Below are positions 25,748-34,586 of a DNA stretch of 64,000 bases, piece by piece. The DNA is from Fusibacter sp963666805 (GTDB lineage Bacteria > Bacillota > Clostridia > Peptostreptococcales > Acidaminobacteraceae): positions 1-64,000 of the forward strand of contig CAXXWR010000007.1 of NCBI GenBank assembly GCA_963666805.2, given 5' to 3'. The first letter of the stretch is position 1. Every line of letters begins with the position of its first letter. The position numbers and the translations under genes are program-made. The notes under the pieces were generated by a model. That model searched no databases, was not told the origin of the DNA, and saw only the letters and a list, made by a program, of their open reading frames with translations.

Positions 25748-25762
25748 CATTACTTGCATCTT

Positions 25763-25782
25763 TTAAATTAGGCTATGTTTAA
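25763..25782 (+). repeat. Left target duplication and inverted repeat of the IS1595 element
   Basis: TTAAATTA (25763-25770) followed by GGCTATGTTTAA (25771-25782). Confidence 0.92.
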
Positions 25783-25858
25783 GATAAATGTTGAAAATTG
25801 GTATTTTCAGATTATTTGGGTATAATAAGGCTATATAAAGGATTATGGAGGTCTTATT

Positions 25859-26920
25859 ATGCCAAGTGTAGCGTCAGTAAAGAAAGATTTAGAGGCTTTA
25901 GGAACAACAGGACGGGAAGAAATATTAAATTATCTTGAAGAAGTTATTGTATTAGGCTCTTTTGCTACCGAAGTTACTAACGAGGTTAAAGAGAACCGAT
26001 TTTCTAAGGGAAAAGTCTGCCCCCACTGTGGGCATGAAGAAGTATCAAGAAATGGCAAGTTCAATGGCAAACAAAGATATATCTGTAAGTCCTGTCGAAA
26101 AACCTTTACTGACTTTACACGTTCACCCCGTTACAATAGTAAGAAAGATATTAAAAAGTGGATATTATATTCTAAATGTATGATAAATGGTTATTCCATA
26201 AGAAAATGTGCAGAGATAGTCGAGATTAGTGTGCCAACATCTTTTTATTGGAGGCATAAGTTTTTAGACGCTATCAGGGTGTATATGGGTATTGGGAATG
26301 TTGGTGGAGTTATAGAAGTTGACGAGGCATTTTTCAGAGAATCCTTTAAAGGAAATCATAAGAAAAGCACTACGTTTATAATGCCACGAGAACCTCATAA
26401 ACGTGGAGTTAAAGGCAGTAGGAGTAGTAATGATGAAAAGAGAAAAAGAGGTATATCAAAGGAACAGGTCTGTGTACTATGTGCTATTGATAGAGTAGGA
26501 AACATTATGACTGAACTAATATGTAAAGGTAGGATGAAACATACAGATTTAGAAAGGCTCTTTACAGGCAGGATTGAGGATGAATCTATCCTTTGTACTG
26601 ATTCACACAAGAGTTATATTCGATTTGCACAAAATTTGGGTGTTGAACTACAGCAAATTAAACGTGGGAAGCATAAGGAAGGCATATACCATATACAACA
26701 CATAAATGCTTTTCATAGCAAACTAAAAGAATGGATGTATAGTTTTCACAGTGTAGCCACAAAATACCTTGCTAACTACATGTACTGGTTTAAATGGTTA
26801 CAGTTTTTTAATACAGAGAAGGATACTGTAAAGACTAAACATCTTTTAGTTCAGTCACATACATCTCATTCTGATACAAAGTTAAAAGATTTTAAAATTA
26901 GGGAAGCAATTTATATTTAA
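25859..26920 (+). CDS. IS1595 family transposase (ISXO2-like)
   Basis: The 353-residue DDE-type transposase has an N-terminal zinc ribbon CPHCGHEEVSRNGKFNGKQRY with CKSC, then a helix-turn-helix region (SIRKCAEIVEIS). The ISXO2 catalytic domain shows Asp in VIEVDEAFF, Asp in CTDSHKSY, and HINAFHSKLKEWM with the later Asn/His-Lys positions. GGAGG is 7 bases before the ATG. The gene is uninterrupted and lies inside matched inverted repeats. Confidence 0.95.
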   Translation: MPSVASVKKDLEALGTTGREEILNYLEEVIVLGSFATEVTNEVKENRFSKGKVCPHCGHEEVSRNGKFNGKQRYICKSCRKTFTDFTRSPRYNSKKDIKKWILYSKCMINGYSIRKCAEIVEISVPTSFYWRHKFLDAIRVYMGIGNVGGVIEVDEAFFRESFKGNHKKSTTFIMPREPHKRGVKGSRSSNDEKRKRGISKEQVCVLCAIDRVGNIMTELICKGRMKHTDLERLFTGRIEDESILCTDSHKSYIRFAQNLGVELQQIKRGKHKEGIYHIQHINAFHSKLKEWMYSFHSVATKYLANYMYWFKWLQFFNTEKDTVKTKHLLVQSHTSHSDTKLKDFKIREAIYI

Positions 26921-27041
26921 TTATGTTAAATATTTAAAAAATTACATTGCTATGTTGTATACTTAAATACGGACACAATAGTAGATTAGTGTGCAGTAAT
27001 AATTATTCATATAATCTGCACTTTAAATATAGGAGGAAAAT

Positions 27042-27830
27042 ATGAAAAGATTATATTTTAATAATAAAAATTTAAGGTTATCATATATTGATTTTGAAGG
27101 AAATGGGAAGCCTATACTTCTTTGCCTTCATGGTCATTTTGGAAACGCAAGAACATTTTCTAAATTTGCACAAACCTTAAAAAATTGGCATGTATTTGCT
27201 ATAGACCAACGAGGACATGGTTGGAGTGACCATGCAGATAGTAACCATTACAAGCGAGAAGATTATATACAAGACATTGAGCAGTTTATAGAACAGGTAA
27301 TAGATGATAATCAACCTATTGTCATTTTAGGACATTCATTAGGAGGCGTAAATGCATATCAATTTGCAGCCAAGTACAGCGACAAAGTACGTGCTTTAAT
27401 CATTGAAGATATCGGCTCAGAAGTAAATGATGACTTGTCATTTGCGAAATCATTTATTGATACTGCTCCAACATTGGAAGATTTATCAGAAAATCTTAAG
27501 AACTTTGGAATAAATGACCCTCGATACTTTTTAGAAAGTGCTTTTGAGACAGATAATGGATGGCATTTCCGATTTGACAAAAATAATCTTCCGATATCCC
27601 AAGAGTCACTAAATGGGGTATGGTGGGATGACTTTCTTGCAACAGATTGTCAAGCAATTTTATTACATGGTAGACATTCGCATGTTGTAAATATAGAACA
27701 AATAGAACGAATGGCTGATAAACGAATTAACACTACTTATCACGTCTTTGAAAATAGTGGACACGCAATTCACTATGATGAACCAGACCAGTTTATAAAA
27801 ATCGTTAGTGATTTTTTAGACAAATTATAA
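27042..27830 (+). CDS. Alpha/beta-fold hydrolase, passenger gene of the IS element
   Basis: The 262-residue protein shows the alpha/beta hydrolase core: LCLHGHFGNARTF (oxyanion loop HG), AIDQRGHGWSDH, the nucleophile elbow LGHSLGG with Ser99, and NSGHAIHYDEP with the catalytic His. The substrate cannot be predicted. TAGGAGGAAAAT precedes the ATG. It lies 121 bases after the transposase and inside the inverted repeats, so it moves with the element. It is AT-rich like the transposase. Confidence 0.88.
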   Translation: MKRLYFNNKNLRLSYIDFEGNGKPILLCLHGHFGNARTFSKFAQTLKNWHVFAIDQRGHGWSDHADSNHYKREDYIQDIEQFIEQVIDDNQPIVILGHSLGGVNAYQFAAKYSDKVRALIIEDIGSEVNDDLSFAKSFIDTAPTLEDLSENLKNFGINDPRYFLESAFETDNGWHFRFDKNNLPISQESLNGVWWDDFLATDCQAILLHGRHSHVVNIEQIERMADKRINTTYHVFENSGHAIHYDEPDQFIKIVSDFLDKL

Positions 27831-27929
27831 GAAAAGGCTATGAGTATAATAATTCGCTATTTTCGTAAAATATGAATTAAGGGAAGCCATTTTGGGCTTC
27901 CAAAAACTGTCATATTATCACCACTGTTA

Positions 27930-27949
27930 TTAAACATAGCCTTAAATTA
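27930..27949 (+). repeat. Right inverted repeat and target duplication of the IS1595 element
   Basis: TTAAACATAGCC (27930-27941) followed by TTAAATTA (27942-27949). The insertion lies 9 bases from the DJ-1 gene stop and does not disrupt it. Confidence 0.92.
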
Positions 27950-27957
27950 ATAGGTCC

Positions 27958-28506
27958 TTAATAATGCATTACCATGGTGTGGGATAATTGATCCGCAGTA
28001 TCATCATCTTTTAAAACGCTTACCAATTCCAGTGCAAATTCAAGAGCTGTCCCTACGCCTTTTGACGTGATTATTTGACCATCTCTCACAACTTTTTCAT
28101 CAAGATGTTTTCCCTCAGGTATATCTTCTATACAAGCAGGATAGCAGGTGAATTTTTTACCTACAAGGAGTCCAAAAGCCGACAAGGCAGTCGGTGCTGC
28201 ACAAATTGCTGCGAGATACTTACCATTGTCATTCACTTCATTAGCTATTCGATTTAAAGAAAGAGACGTCTTCAGCGATTCTGTTCCTGGTCCACCTGGC
28301 AAAACAATCATTTCTGCCTCTAAAATAGCCTGATCGTCCAGTTGACTTATTTCAATATCTGTCTCAATACGGATACCATGAGCGCCTGTTATTTGGGTTT
28401 TTCCCATACCAACCATTTGACACTGAACATCTGCTCTTCTCAAAACGTCAACGACCGTCAAACCTTCAATTTCTTCAAAGCCATCTGTAAAAAAAATATA
28501 GACCAT
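27958..28506 (-). CDS. DJ-1/PfpI family protein (YajL/ThiJ type)
   Basis: Flavodoxin-like fold, 182 residues. It begins MVYIFFTDGFEEIEGL with the conserved Glu, and the nucleophile elbow AAICAAPTAL holds Cys102. Members include protein repair and glyoxalase-like enzymes, or chaperones; the exact role is open. AAAGGAGG precedes the start. It may be co-transcribed with the polyphosphate genes upstream (30 bases). Confidence 0.9.
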   Translation of the reverse strand: MVYIFFTDGFEEIEGLTVVDVLRRADVQCQMVGMGKTQITGAHGIRIETDIEISQLDDQAILEAEMIVLPGGPGTESLKTSLSLNRIANEVNDNGKYLAAICAAPTALSAFGLLVGKKFTCYPACIEDIPEGKHLDEKVVRDGQIITSKGVGTALEFALELVSVLKDDDTADQLSHTMVMHY

Positions 28507-28535
28507 TTGGAACCTCCTTTTAAAATATCTTCCCT

Positions 28536-30050
28536 TTAAACATAAATTTCTAATTGTCGATGATAATATTTTTCAAATTTAGGAGCAAAACGCATCGCAG
28601 ATTCAATATCAAATTCAGGAAAAGTCTTGGCAACTAATTTTAAATAGACATTGTCATCGGTTATTTCACCCTCTACTGCCTCGACGTTACTATTTTCTGC
28701 ACGGTCTAAATGTTCCGCAATCTGTAAAAGCACTGCTAATTTATTCAGACGATTAAAAAAGTCTTTGTCTAAAAAGGCCTCATAAGGTTTAAAAGAATCT
28801 TTAATGCCCATCATGCGGTGATTACCTACCAAATAAGCAACTGATAATTGTTCAAGATTGGTTAAACCATCAATTTTACTGTTCATAATAATATACAAGC
28901 CATGGAGATGATGGTCATAATAAGCAATGTGTGTTCCAATATCATGTAACTTAGCTGCCACTGAAAGCACCTTTTTTTCTTCTGACGTGAAATCGTGAAG
29001 AGGCGACAAAAGGTCAAACAAACGGCTTGATAAAAAATCAACTTGACTGGCATGATTCCGATTGACATAAAAACGTTTCATCATATTATCGACACTAAAG
29101 GCAAGAACGTCCTCTACAACCACCGATTGACCACGTTGCTGGTTTAAATATTCAAAAAAGAATCCATCTCTAAGACCATAAGCACTGATAATCAACTCTG
29201 TCGCATGACAGTACTCTGCAATTACTTTTAAAGGTGTAATTCCAAGTGCCATGATATCTGCCCGCCTTTTATTAATGCCCTTGATTTTATCCATATCGCT
29301 TGGATCTGTGGCTTGAATCTTATCAATAATCTCATCGAGTTCACGGCGTTTAATCATGTAATTGTGAAGATTATCAATAGGATAATTATGAGCATTCTTG
29401 CTGACTTTCCCGACAGAACGGTTAATCCCACCCAAACCAATCACTGGAATATCTTTCAAATCATCTAACCATTTAAGTGCCTTAATTTGATCTTTGAAGA
29501 ATTCATCAGCAGCTTCTATTTGCTTTTTCTGTGATTTTTCTTTAGAAAAATGTTCCGTTAAAATAACTGACCCATAAGGCAAACTAATGGCATCTTCTAT
29601 TTGTCGATTCTTAACACGGATAATTTCTGTACTGCCGCCTCCGACATCCACTAAAATTGCATCCTCAAAGACAATGGTATTAACCACACCTAAATAGTCA
29701 TAGTAGGCTTCTTCAGACCCCGATAGAACTTTAAATTCAAATCCAAGTTTCTGTTTAACCAACTCCAAAAAGTACTTTTGATTCTTAGCCATTCTAACAG
29801 CTGCTGTACTCAGAGCGAATACCTGACTCACTTCGTTAACTTTAATTAGCATTTTAAAATATTCAAGTGCTTTAAGGGTTCTATCTATCGGTTCGGGTTT
29901 AAGAAAGCCATCTTCTTCTAGCCCTTCGCTCAAGCGCACCATTTCTTTGGCTTGTTCAAAGACGCTATAGCCTCCTTTTTCATTGGTCGAATAAATATTC
30001 ATTCTTACTGAGTTTGAGCCCAAGTCAATAATTGCTATTTTTCGATTCAC
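28536..30050 (-). CDS. ppx: Exopolyphosphatase / guanosine pentaphosphatase (Ppx/GppA) with HD domain
   Basis: Releases phosphate from polyphosphate or converts pppGpp to ppGpp. The 504-residue protein has the ASKHA motifs intact: IIDLGSNSVRMN, STAAVRMAKN, SGSEEAYYDY and LVDVGGGSTEI. The C-terminal HD-type domain has AAKLHDIGTHIAYYDHHLHG. It starts with GTG at 30050, 20 bases after ppk, with only a weak ribosome site. It differs from the degenerate paralogue at 32110. Confidence 0.92.
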   Translation of the reverse strand: MNRKIAIIDLGSNSVRMNIYSTNEKGGYSVFEQAKEMVRLSEGLEEDGFLKPEPIDRTLKALEYFKMLIKVNEVSQVFALSTAAVRMAKNQKYFLELVKQKLGFEFKVLSGSEEAYYDYLGVVNTIVFEDAILVDVGGGSTEIIRVKNRQIEDAISLPYGSVILTEHFSKEKSQKKQIEAADEFFKDQIKALKWLDDLKDIPVIGLGGINRSVGKVSKNAHNYPIDNLHNYMIKRRELDEIIDKIQATDPSDMDKIKGINKRRADIMALGITPLKVIAEYCHATELIISAYGLRDGFFFEYLNQQRGQSVVVEDVLAFSVDNMMKRFYVNRNHASQVDFLSSRLFDLLSPLHDFTSEEKKVLSVAAKLHDIGTHIAYYDHHLHGLYIIMNSKIDGLTNLEQLSVAYLVGNHRMMGIKDSFKPYEAFLDKDFFNRLNKLAVLLQIAEHLDRAENSNVEAVEGEITDDNVYLKLVAKTFPEFDIESAMRFAPKFEKYYHRQLEIYV

Positions 30051-30070
30051 ACATCCACATTCTTTCTATC

Positions 30071-32104
30071 TCAATTTTGTAATGCTTTTATAAACGATTC
30101 ATCATCTGTATAGCTCAGTGTTTTTAAGACATCCTGAGCCTTCACAGGGGGATCTTTTTCTCTTTTTATTTTTACATATGAACCATCAGATTGCAAGACC
30201 CATGACTTTTCATTGTCTTTAATGTAAAGCCCCAGTATTTTTACAATACGCTTAGCGATAATCTTATCCGATACAGGGAAAAGTAATTCCACCCGCCTGT
30301 CTAAATTTCGACTCATCATATCGGCACTGGATAAATAAAGTTCACTTTGCCCTTGATTATAAAAATAATAAATTCGAGAATGTTCCAAAAATTCGCCAAC
30401 AATACTTTTCACTTCGATATTTTCACTTTGATTTTTAACACCTGGAACAAGGGTGCATATCCCCCTCACAATTAACTTGATTTTAACGCCTGCACCAGAA
30501 GCTGCATAAAGAGCATCTACCATTTCTTTGTCATTGAGAGAGTTCATCTTAGCGATAATCTCTGCTTTTTTTCCATTTTCAGCATTAACTTGTTCACGAT
30601 GAATCAGCTGTAAAAACTGTCGTCTTAAATGATAAGGCGCAACAATGAGTTCATTGGTTAATATATCATTAGAAAATCCGGAAATCACATTGAAAAAGGC
30701 AGAAGCATCCGCACCAAAGGTCTCTTTACACGTTAAAATCCCCATATCCGTATAAAGCTTAGCTGTTGAATCATTATAATTACCTGTTCCCAAATGAACA
30801 TAACGCCTTATTCTCTGTTTTTCACGTCTAACAACTAACGTAATCTTTGAGTGGGTTTTTAAACCATATAAACCATAGATCACGTGGACCCCTTTTTGTT
30901 CTAGTTTTTTGGCCCATTTAATATTATTTTGTTCATCAAATCGCGCCATTAATTCAAGTAATACAGTTACTTGTTTTCCCTTTTCTGCAGCGTCTGCTAA
31001 GGCTTTAACGATTTCAGAATCCCCACTCACCCTATAAAGTGTTTGCTTGATGGCCAATACTTGGGGGTCTTTACTCGCCTGCTTAATAAAGTCCACCACA
31101 AAATCAAAACTTTCATACGGATGGTGTAGGAAAACATCTTTTTCTCGAATCACCTTAAAGATATTCTTTTTATGCATAAAAGGCAATTGACGTGGACTAT
31201 GGCTTTCTTTTTTAAGGTGTCTTAAGTTTTTAGGTACCTCAAATTTAAACCAAACCGTTTTATCCATAGGCCCTGTAATTTCATAAACTTGAGATTTTTC
31301 CATATGAAAAGAAGCAATCAACGTCTCCATTAGCCACTGATCAGGGTCTTTTGAAATTTCTAAGCGTATGGCCTCGCCCCATTTTCTCAGCTTAATAGCT
31401 TCCTCTATTACATGTAGTAATATATCTGATTCTTCTTTAATGACATTAAAATCACCATTACGGGTAATTCTAAACTGACAGGTCGCCTTGATATCGTAAC
31501 CCACAAACAAATCACTGATAAATGACTCAATGACATCTTCCAGTAAAACATAAGTATTGTCTCCCATAGGCATTAGTCTTGGCAATACAGAGGGTACTTC
31601 AACCAGAGCAAGTCTAATCATATCATTAACCACTAATTTTACAGCAATATAAAGGCTCTTGTTGGAAATAAGCGGGAATGGTCTTCCAAAATCAACTGCC
31701 ATTGGCGTTAAAACTGGAAAAATAGTCGTATTAAACAATTGTCTGAGTTTGACATGGGTCTTTTTCTTATAATCTTCTTTTCGAATCAAATGAAGACCAT
31801 TGTCTTCTAGCCCTTTAAGTAAGACCTTACTGATATCATTTTGGATAGTAATCAATTCATGAACACGATGATTGACCTTTTCGAACTGTTCTTCGGGGGT
31901 CATTCCTGAAGGGTCAGCTTTATTATAGCCTATATTGATTTGGTCTTTAAGTGAAGCCACTCGCACCATAAAAAACTCATCCAGATTAGAAGAAAAAATA
32001 GCATTAAATTTAATACGATCTAATATGGGAAGATTTTCATCTAAAGCTTCATAAAGCACTCTTTCATTGAATTTAAGCCAACTTAATTCTCTATTAAAAT
32101 ACAT
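30071..32104 (-). CDS. ppk1: Polyphosphate kinase 1
   Basis: Makes polyphosphate from ATP through a phosphohistidine. The 677-residue protein starts YFNRELSWLKFNERVLYEA and has the catalytic domains with LMARFDEQNNIKWAKKLE and GLKTHSKITLVVRRE, where the His is the phosphorylated residue, and GTGNYNDSTAKLYTD. GAGGAG precedes the ATG. It is the middle gene of an operon of two Ppx-like proteins and Ppk. Confidence 0.96.
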   Translation of the reverse strand: MYFNRELSWLKFNERVLYEALDENLPILDRIKFNAIFSSNLDEFFMVRVASLKDQINIGYNKADPSGMTPEEQFEKVNHRVHELITIQNDISKVLLKGLEDNGLHLIRKEDYKKKTHVKLRQLFNTTIFPVLTPMAVDFGRPFPLISNKSLYIAVKLVVNDMIRLALVEVPSVLPRLMPMGDNTYVLLEDVIESFISDLFVGYDIKATCQFRITRNGDFNVIKEESDILLHVIEEAIKLRKWGEAIRLEISKDPDQWLMETLIASFHMEKSQVYEITGPMDKTVWFKFEVPKNLRHLKKESHSPRQLPFMHKKNIFKVIREKDVFLHHPYESFDFVVDFIKQASKDPQVLAIKQTLYRVSGDSEIVKALADAAEKGKQVTVLLELMARFDEQNNIKWAKKLEQKGVHVIYGLYGLKTHSKITLVVRREKQRIRRYVHLGTGNYNDSTAKLYTDMGILTCKETFGADASAFFNVISGFSNDILTNELIVAPYHLRRQFLQLIHREQVNAENGKKAEIIAKMNSLNDKEMVDALYAASGAGVKIKLIVRGICTLVPGVKNQSENIEVKSIVGEFLEHSRIYYFYNQGQSELYLSSADMMSRNLDRRVELLFPVSDKIIAKRIVKILGLYIKDNEKSWVLQSDGSYVKIKREKDPPVKAQDVLKTLSYTDDESFIKALQN

Positions 32105-32109
32105 TTTGT

Positions 32110-33624
32110 TTACTCCTCTATCTCTACAAGAACAGGCTCAATTCCAAACGTTTTGGTAAAATTAACCGAAGCAAAGTCAAAACTCAACTCTTCTATGGTT
32201 ATATCTCCTGTGTAATTAAATTCAATCTTCATAAAATCATCATCCACAATAACCTGTTTTATACTAATCTTTTGGCGTTTTCCCTTATCAAGGGCATCTG
32301 CTATGGACATTATGCTAGTAAGCTTATAAATACTACCATAATATTGGTCTCCAACACCTTCAAAAGTGAGATCATGGGGTTTGATTTCTGAACTTGATAT
32401 TAGGCGGCACACATGACCAACAATATAGAGTTCTTCTTGTGTCACCCCTAAAATATTCAAATTAACTATTTTATCATACGAGGTAAGCAAGTAATCTTTT
32501 AAGCGCGTGTACTTACCAATCTCATGCAAAATAGAACTTAACCTCAACAATCTCCGATCAAAATCACTTAAGGTATAATGTACTTTTAAAGCATCGAACA
32601 TCAAAAGTGCATTTTTTTCCACATGTCTTAAATGACTTTCTGAACTTTTATAACGCTTACTGACATACCGCGCTAATGAATAGATATCATTATTAAATGC
32701 TTGATAGCGTTTTAAATGAAAGTCTTCTTCAATGAGATCGGCAATCACCCCATCTCTTAAAGACATTTCGGGAATCATCAAATCATCCGCTTGAGTCAAA
32801 TCAAAAAACAACTTATAAACAATGATACTAATCATAAATTCATACCAATCAAGGCCCAAGTCTTCTATATGATTTCTAAGTTGCCGTGGATGATCTATCA
32901 ACTGATAATAGATTGATTTAAATTCCTCTTTTGACATAGTGTCTTTCCCATCAAACAGAGCGCCTTTAAGCCGTTTTGCCTCTCCACCTAAGCACATAAA
33001 ACGTTTAATGCGCTTCATTTTGATTTCAGGCCACATATGAAAAGTTCGCGTTTCAAGGAGCTCCTCTAAATTTTGAGGATAGACCAGTGACCGCTCTTCA
33101 AGATCATTAATAATATTTTTTATATTTTTAGTCCCTATTTTTATTTCTTCATTTTTTACCAAATGATTGTTTTGATAAATGGAAACATCACAAGAACCCG
33201 AATTAATCTCTACAATCATGGCACTTTTCCTGACTAAGCGATAATCCGGAACGAAATCTCTCATCGACTTATACGTTAAAAATTTTTCAATGGTGTCTTC
33301 AACAATTTCAATTTCAATTCCTGTTTTATTGTAAAGCATTTCTACAACCATTTTGGCGTTGCTTGCTTCACGCATTGAACTCGTTCCAATTGCACGGTAT
33401 TTTTCGACACCATACATTGTGAGCATATCCTTAAAATAGGTTAAAATATTCTTAATTTCTTTAACCGTAAGGTGATTAATGTAACCTAACTCGTAAACAT
33501 CCTCTCCTAATGGTATGGCTTTGGAGAAATCTTCTAAACATCGCATTTCTCCATCTACGTATTCAACTATCTTCATTTTAATTGCATTGGCACCGACATC
33601 TATCGCTGCATAAAGTGGTTTCAT
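32110..33624 (-). CDS. Ppx/GppA-like protein with degenerate catalytic motifs
   Basis: Like the second Ppx gene it has 504 residues and the same two-part architecture (ASKHA domain, then HD-type helical domain). The expected motifs have drifted: DVGANAIKM replaces DLGSNS, MIVEINSGSCDV replaces DVGGGSTE, the SGxEEA segment reads VEDTIEK, and the HD pair reads LHEIG. This suggests a non-catalytic or changed role, perhaps regulatory for Ppk or Ppx. It is the first gene of the polyphosphate operon. GAGGGTG precedes the ATG. Confidence 0.85.
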   Translation of the reverse strand: MKPLYAAIDVGANAIKMKIVEYVDGEMRCLEDFSKAIPLGEDVYELGYINHLTVKEIKNILTYFKDMLTMYGVEKYRAIGTSSMREASNAKMVVEMLYNKTGIEIEIVEDTIEKFLTYKSMRDFVPDYRLVRKSAMIVEINSGSCDVSIYQNNHLVKNEEIKIGTKNIKNIINDLEERSLVYPQNLEELLETRTFHMWPEIKMKRIKRFMCLGGEAKRLKGALFDGKDTMSKEEFKSIYYQLIDHPRQLRNHIEDLGLDWYEFMISIIVYKLFFDLTQADDLMIPEMSLRDGVIADLIEEDFHLKRYQAFNNDIYSLARYVSKRYKSSESHLRHVEKNALLMFDALKVHYTLSDFDRRLLRLSSILHEIGKYTRLKDYLLTSYDKIVNLNILGVTQEELYIVGHVCRLISSSEIKPHDLTFEGVGDQYYGSIYKLTSIMSIADALDKGKRQKISIKQVIVDDDFMKIEFNYTGDITIEELSFDFASVNFTKTFGIEPVLVEIEE

Positions 33625-33733
33625 GTATTATCACCCTCATTTTCATAACGTTACTATCTATTATAATCTATTCTTCGCCCTTCTTTCGGCTTTTGAGAGT
33701 CAATTTTACCCGAATTTAACATTCTTACAAAGC

Positions 33734-33755
33734 AAAAGAGTCCAAAGACTCCTTT
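33734..33755 (-). terminator. Intrinsic terminator of the small zinc-ribbon gene
   Basis: Minus-strand stem AAAGGAGTC-TTTG-GACTCTTTT (one wobble), 16 bases after the 51-residue gene. Confidence 0.6.
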
Positions 33756-33770
33756 ATGCCGTAGAATACC

Positions 33771-33926
33771 CTATATTTTTTTGGGGTCACATACACCTTT
33801 CGGATCAGAAGAGACACGACCACATTTTTTACAATACACTTTTGGTGCCTTTACAAGCTCTATAAAAGCTTCTTTGTCTGATTTTTGGTAACCATCTTTA
33901 ACCAATTTACACATTTTCTTGGCCAT
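33771..33926 (-). CDS. Small cysteine-containing protein, 51 residues
   Basis: A short frame starts at ATG 33926 with an ideal AAGGAGG seven bases upstream and stops at TAG 33771. The 51-residue product begins MAKKMCKLVKDGYQ and ends with VYCKKCGRVSSDPKGVCDP, with a CKKCG pair, a later Cys and a leading Cys that could bind zinc. Small proteins of this kind occur in Clostridia but no function is known to me. A terminator follows directly. Confidence 0.75.
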   Translation of the reverse strand: MAKKMCKLVKDGYQKSDKEAFIELVKAPKVYCKKCGRVSSDPKGVCDPKKI

Positions 33927-34113
33927 TTAATCGCCTCCTTACGCTTCATTTATACCACGAATTGATCTCTTTAAGCAGATGCAAGCTTATTATTTTATGA
34001 TAATCATGTTACAATATTTATTGTAAATAAATGATGAATAATTGCTAATCTATAATTATTTTATCGCAGAAAGGGTAAAATAGAAGTAAATACAAAAATA
34101 TGGAGGGATTTTA

Positions 34114-34509
34114 ATGTTTAAACATGCTGAACATATTAAACAAATGAGACTTGAAAGAGAAATACGTGAAAGAGAAATCAAAAGAAACGCCTTTGGTCTA
34201 GGATTAGTCGCTGGTGTCTTAACAGGCTATTGCCTTAAAAAATTTGTAGCACCTAAAATTCAATCTTGTGACTACCATTCAAAATTGAATGATTTTACTG
34301 ATTCTGCTATTGAAAAAAAGGATCAAATCAAAGATTCAGCTGAGAATCTTAAAGATTCAGTCATTAAAAAAGTAAAACGTCAATCTGATAATTTAGAAGA
34401 AAGCTTAGAAGATACTGCAGAAACTGTAATGGATAAAGCCATTGACGAAGTGATTGAAGTGGGTGAACAACTTGAATCAGTTAAAGAAACACTTGAAGAA
34501 AATAAATAA
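34114..34509 (+). CDS. YtxH-like membrane-associated helical protein
   Basis: The 131-residue protein has a charged N-terminal helix, a short hydrophobic segment NAFGLGLVAGVLTGYCLKKF (about 26-45), and then repeated amphipathic Lys/Asp/Glu helices (DSAIEKKDQIKDSAENLKDS) as in YtxH or LEA-like stress proteins. The function is inferred only from composition. It has GGAGGG upstream and ends at a strong bidirectional terminator shared with rarA. Confidence 0.6.
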   Translation: MFKHAEHIKQMRLEREIREREIKRNAFGLGLVAGVLTGYCLKKFVAPKIQSCDYHSKLNDFTDSAIEKKDQIKDSAENLKDSVIKKVKRQSDNLEESLEDTAETVMDKAIDEVIEVGEQLESVKETLEENK

Positions 34510-34537
34510 GTACATGTCTTGTTTTACCGGTCATGTT

Positions 34538-34586
34538 AAAAAGATTGCCCTTTTTACACTTGTTGTAAAAGGGCAATCTTTTTTTA
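34538..34586. terminator. Bidirectional terminator between YtxH-like gene and rarA
   Basis: Stem AAAAAGATTGCCCTTTT with AAAAGGGCAATCTTTTT; A and T runs on both sides serve both converging genes. Confidence 0.9.

Larger units (their letters stand above)
25771..27941 (+). mobile_element. Complete IS1595-family element with passenger hydrolase
   Basis: Terminal inverted repeats GGCTATGTTTAA (25771-25782) and its complement (27930-27941) match over 12 bases. The 8-bp duplication TTAAATTA flanks both ends (25763-25770, 27942-27949). The 2171-bp element carries a transposase and an alpha/beta-hydrolase gene in the same direction. The 8-bp duplication agrees with the IS1595 family, which is known to carry passenger genes. 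Both genes look intact, so insertion is probably recent. Confidence 0.92.

Noticed and set aside
27831..27957. Possible short gene after the hydrolase
   Set aside because: The stretch is the right end of the IS element with no frame of useful length.
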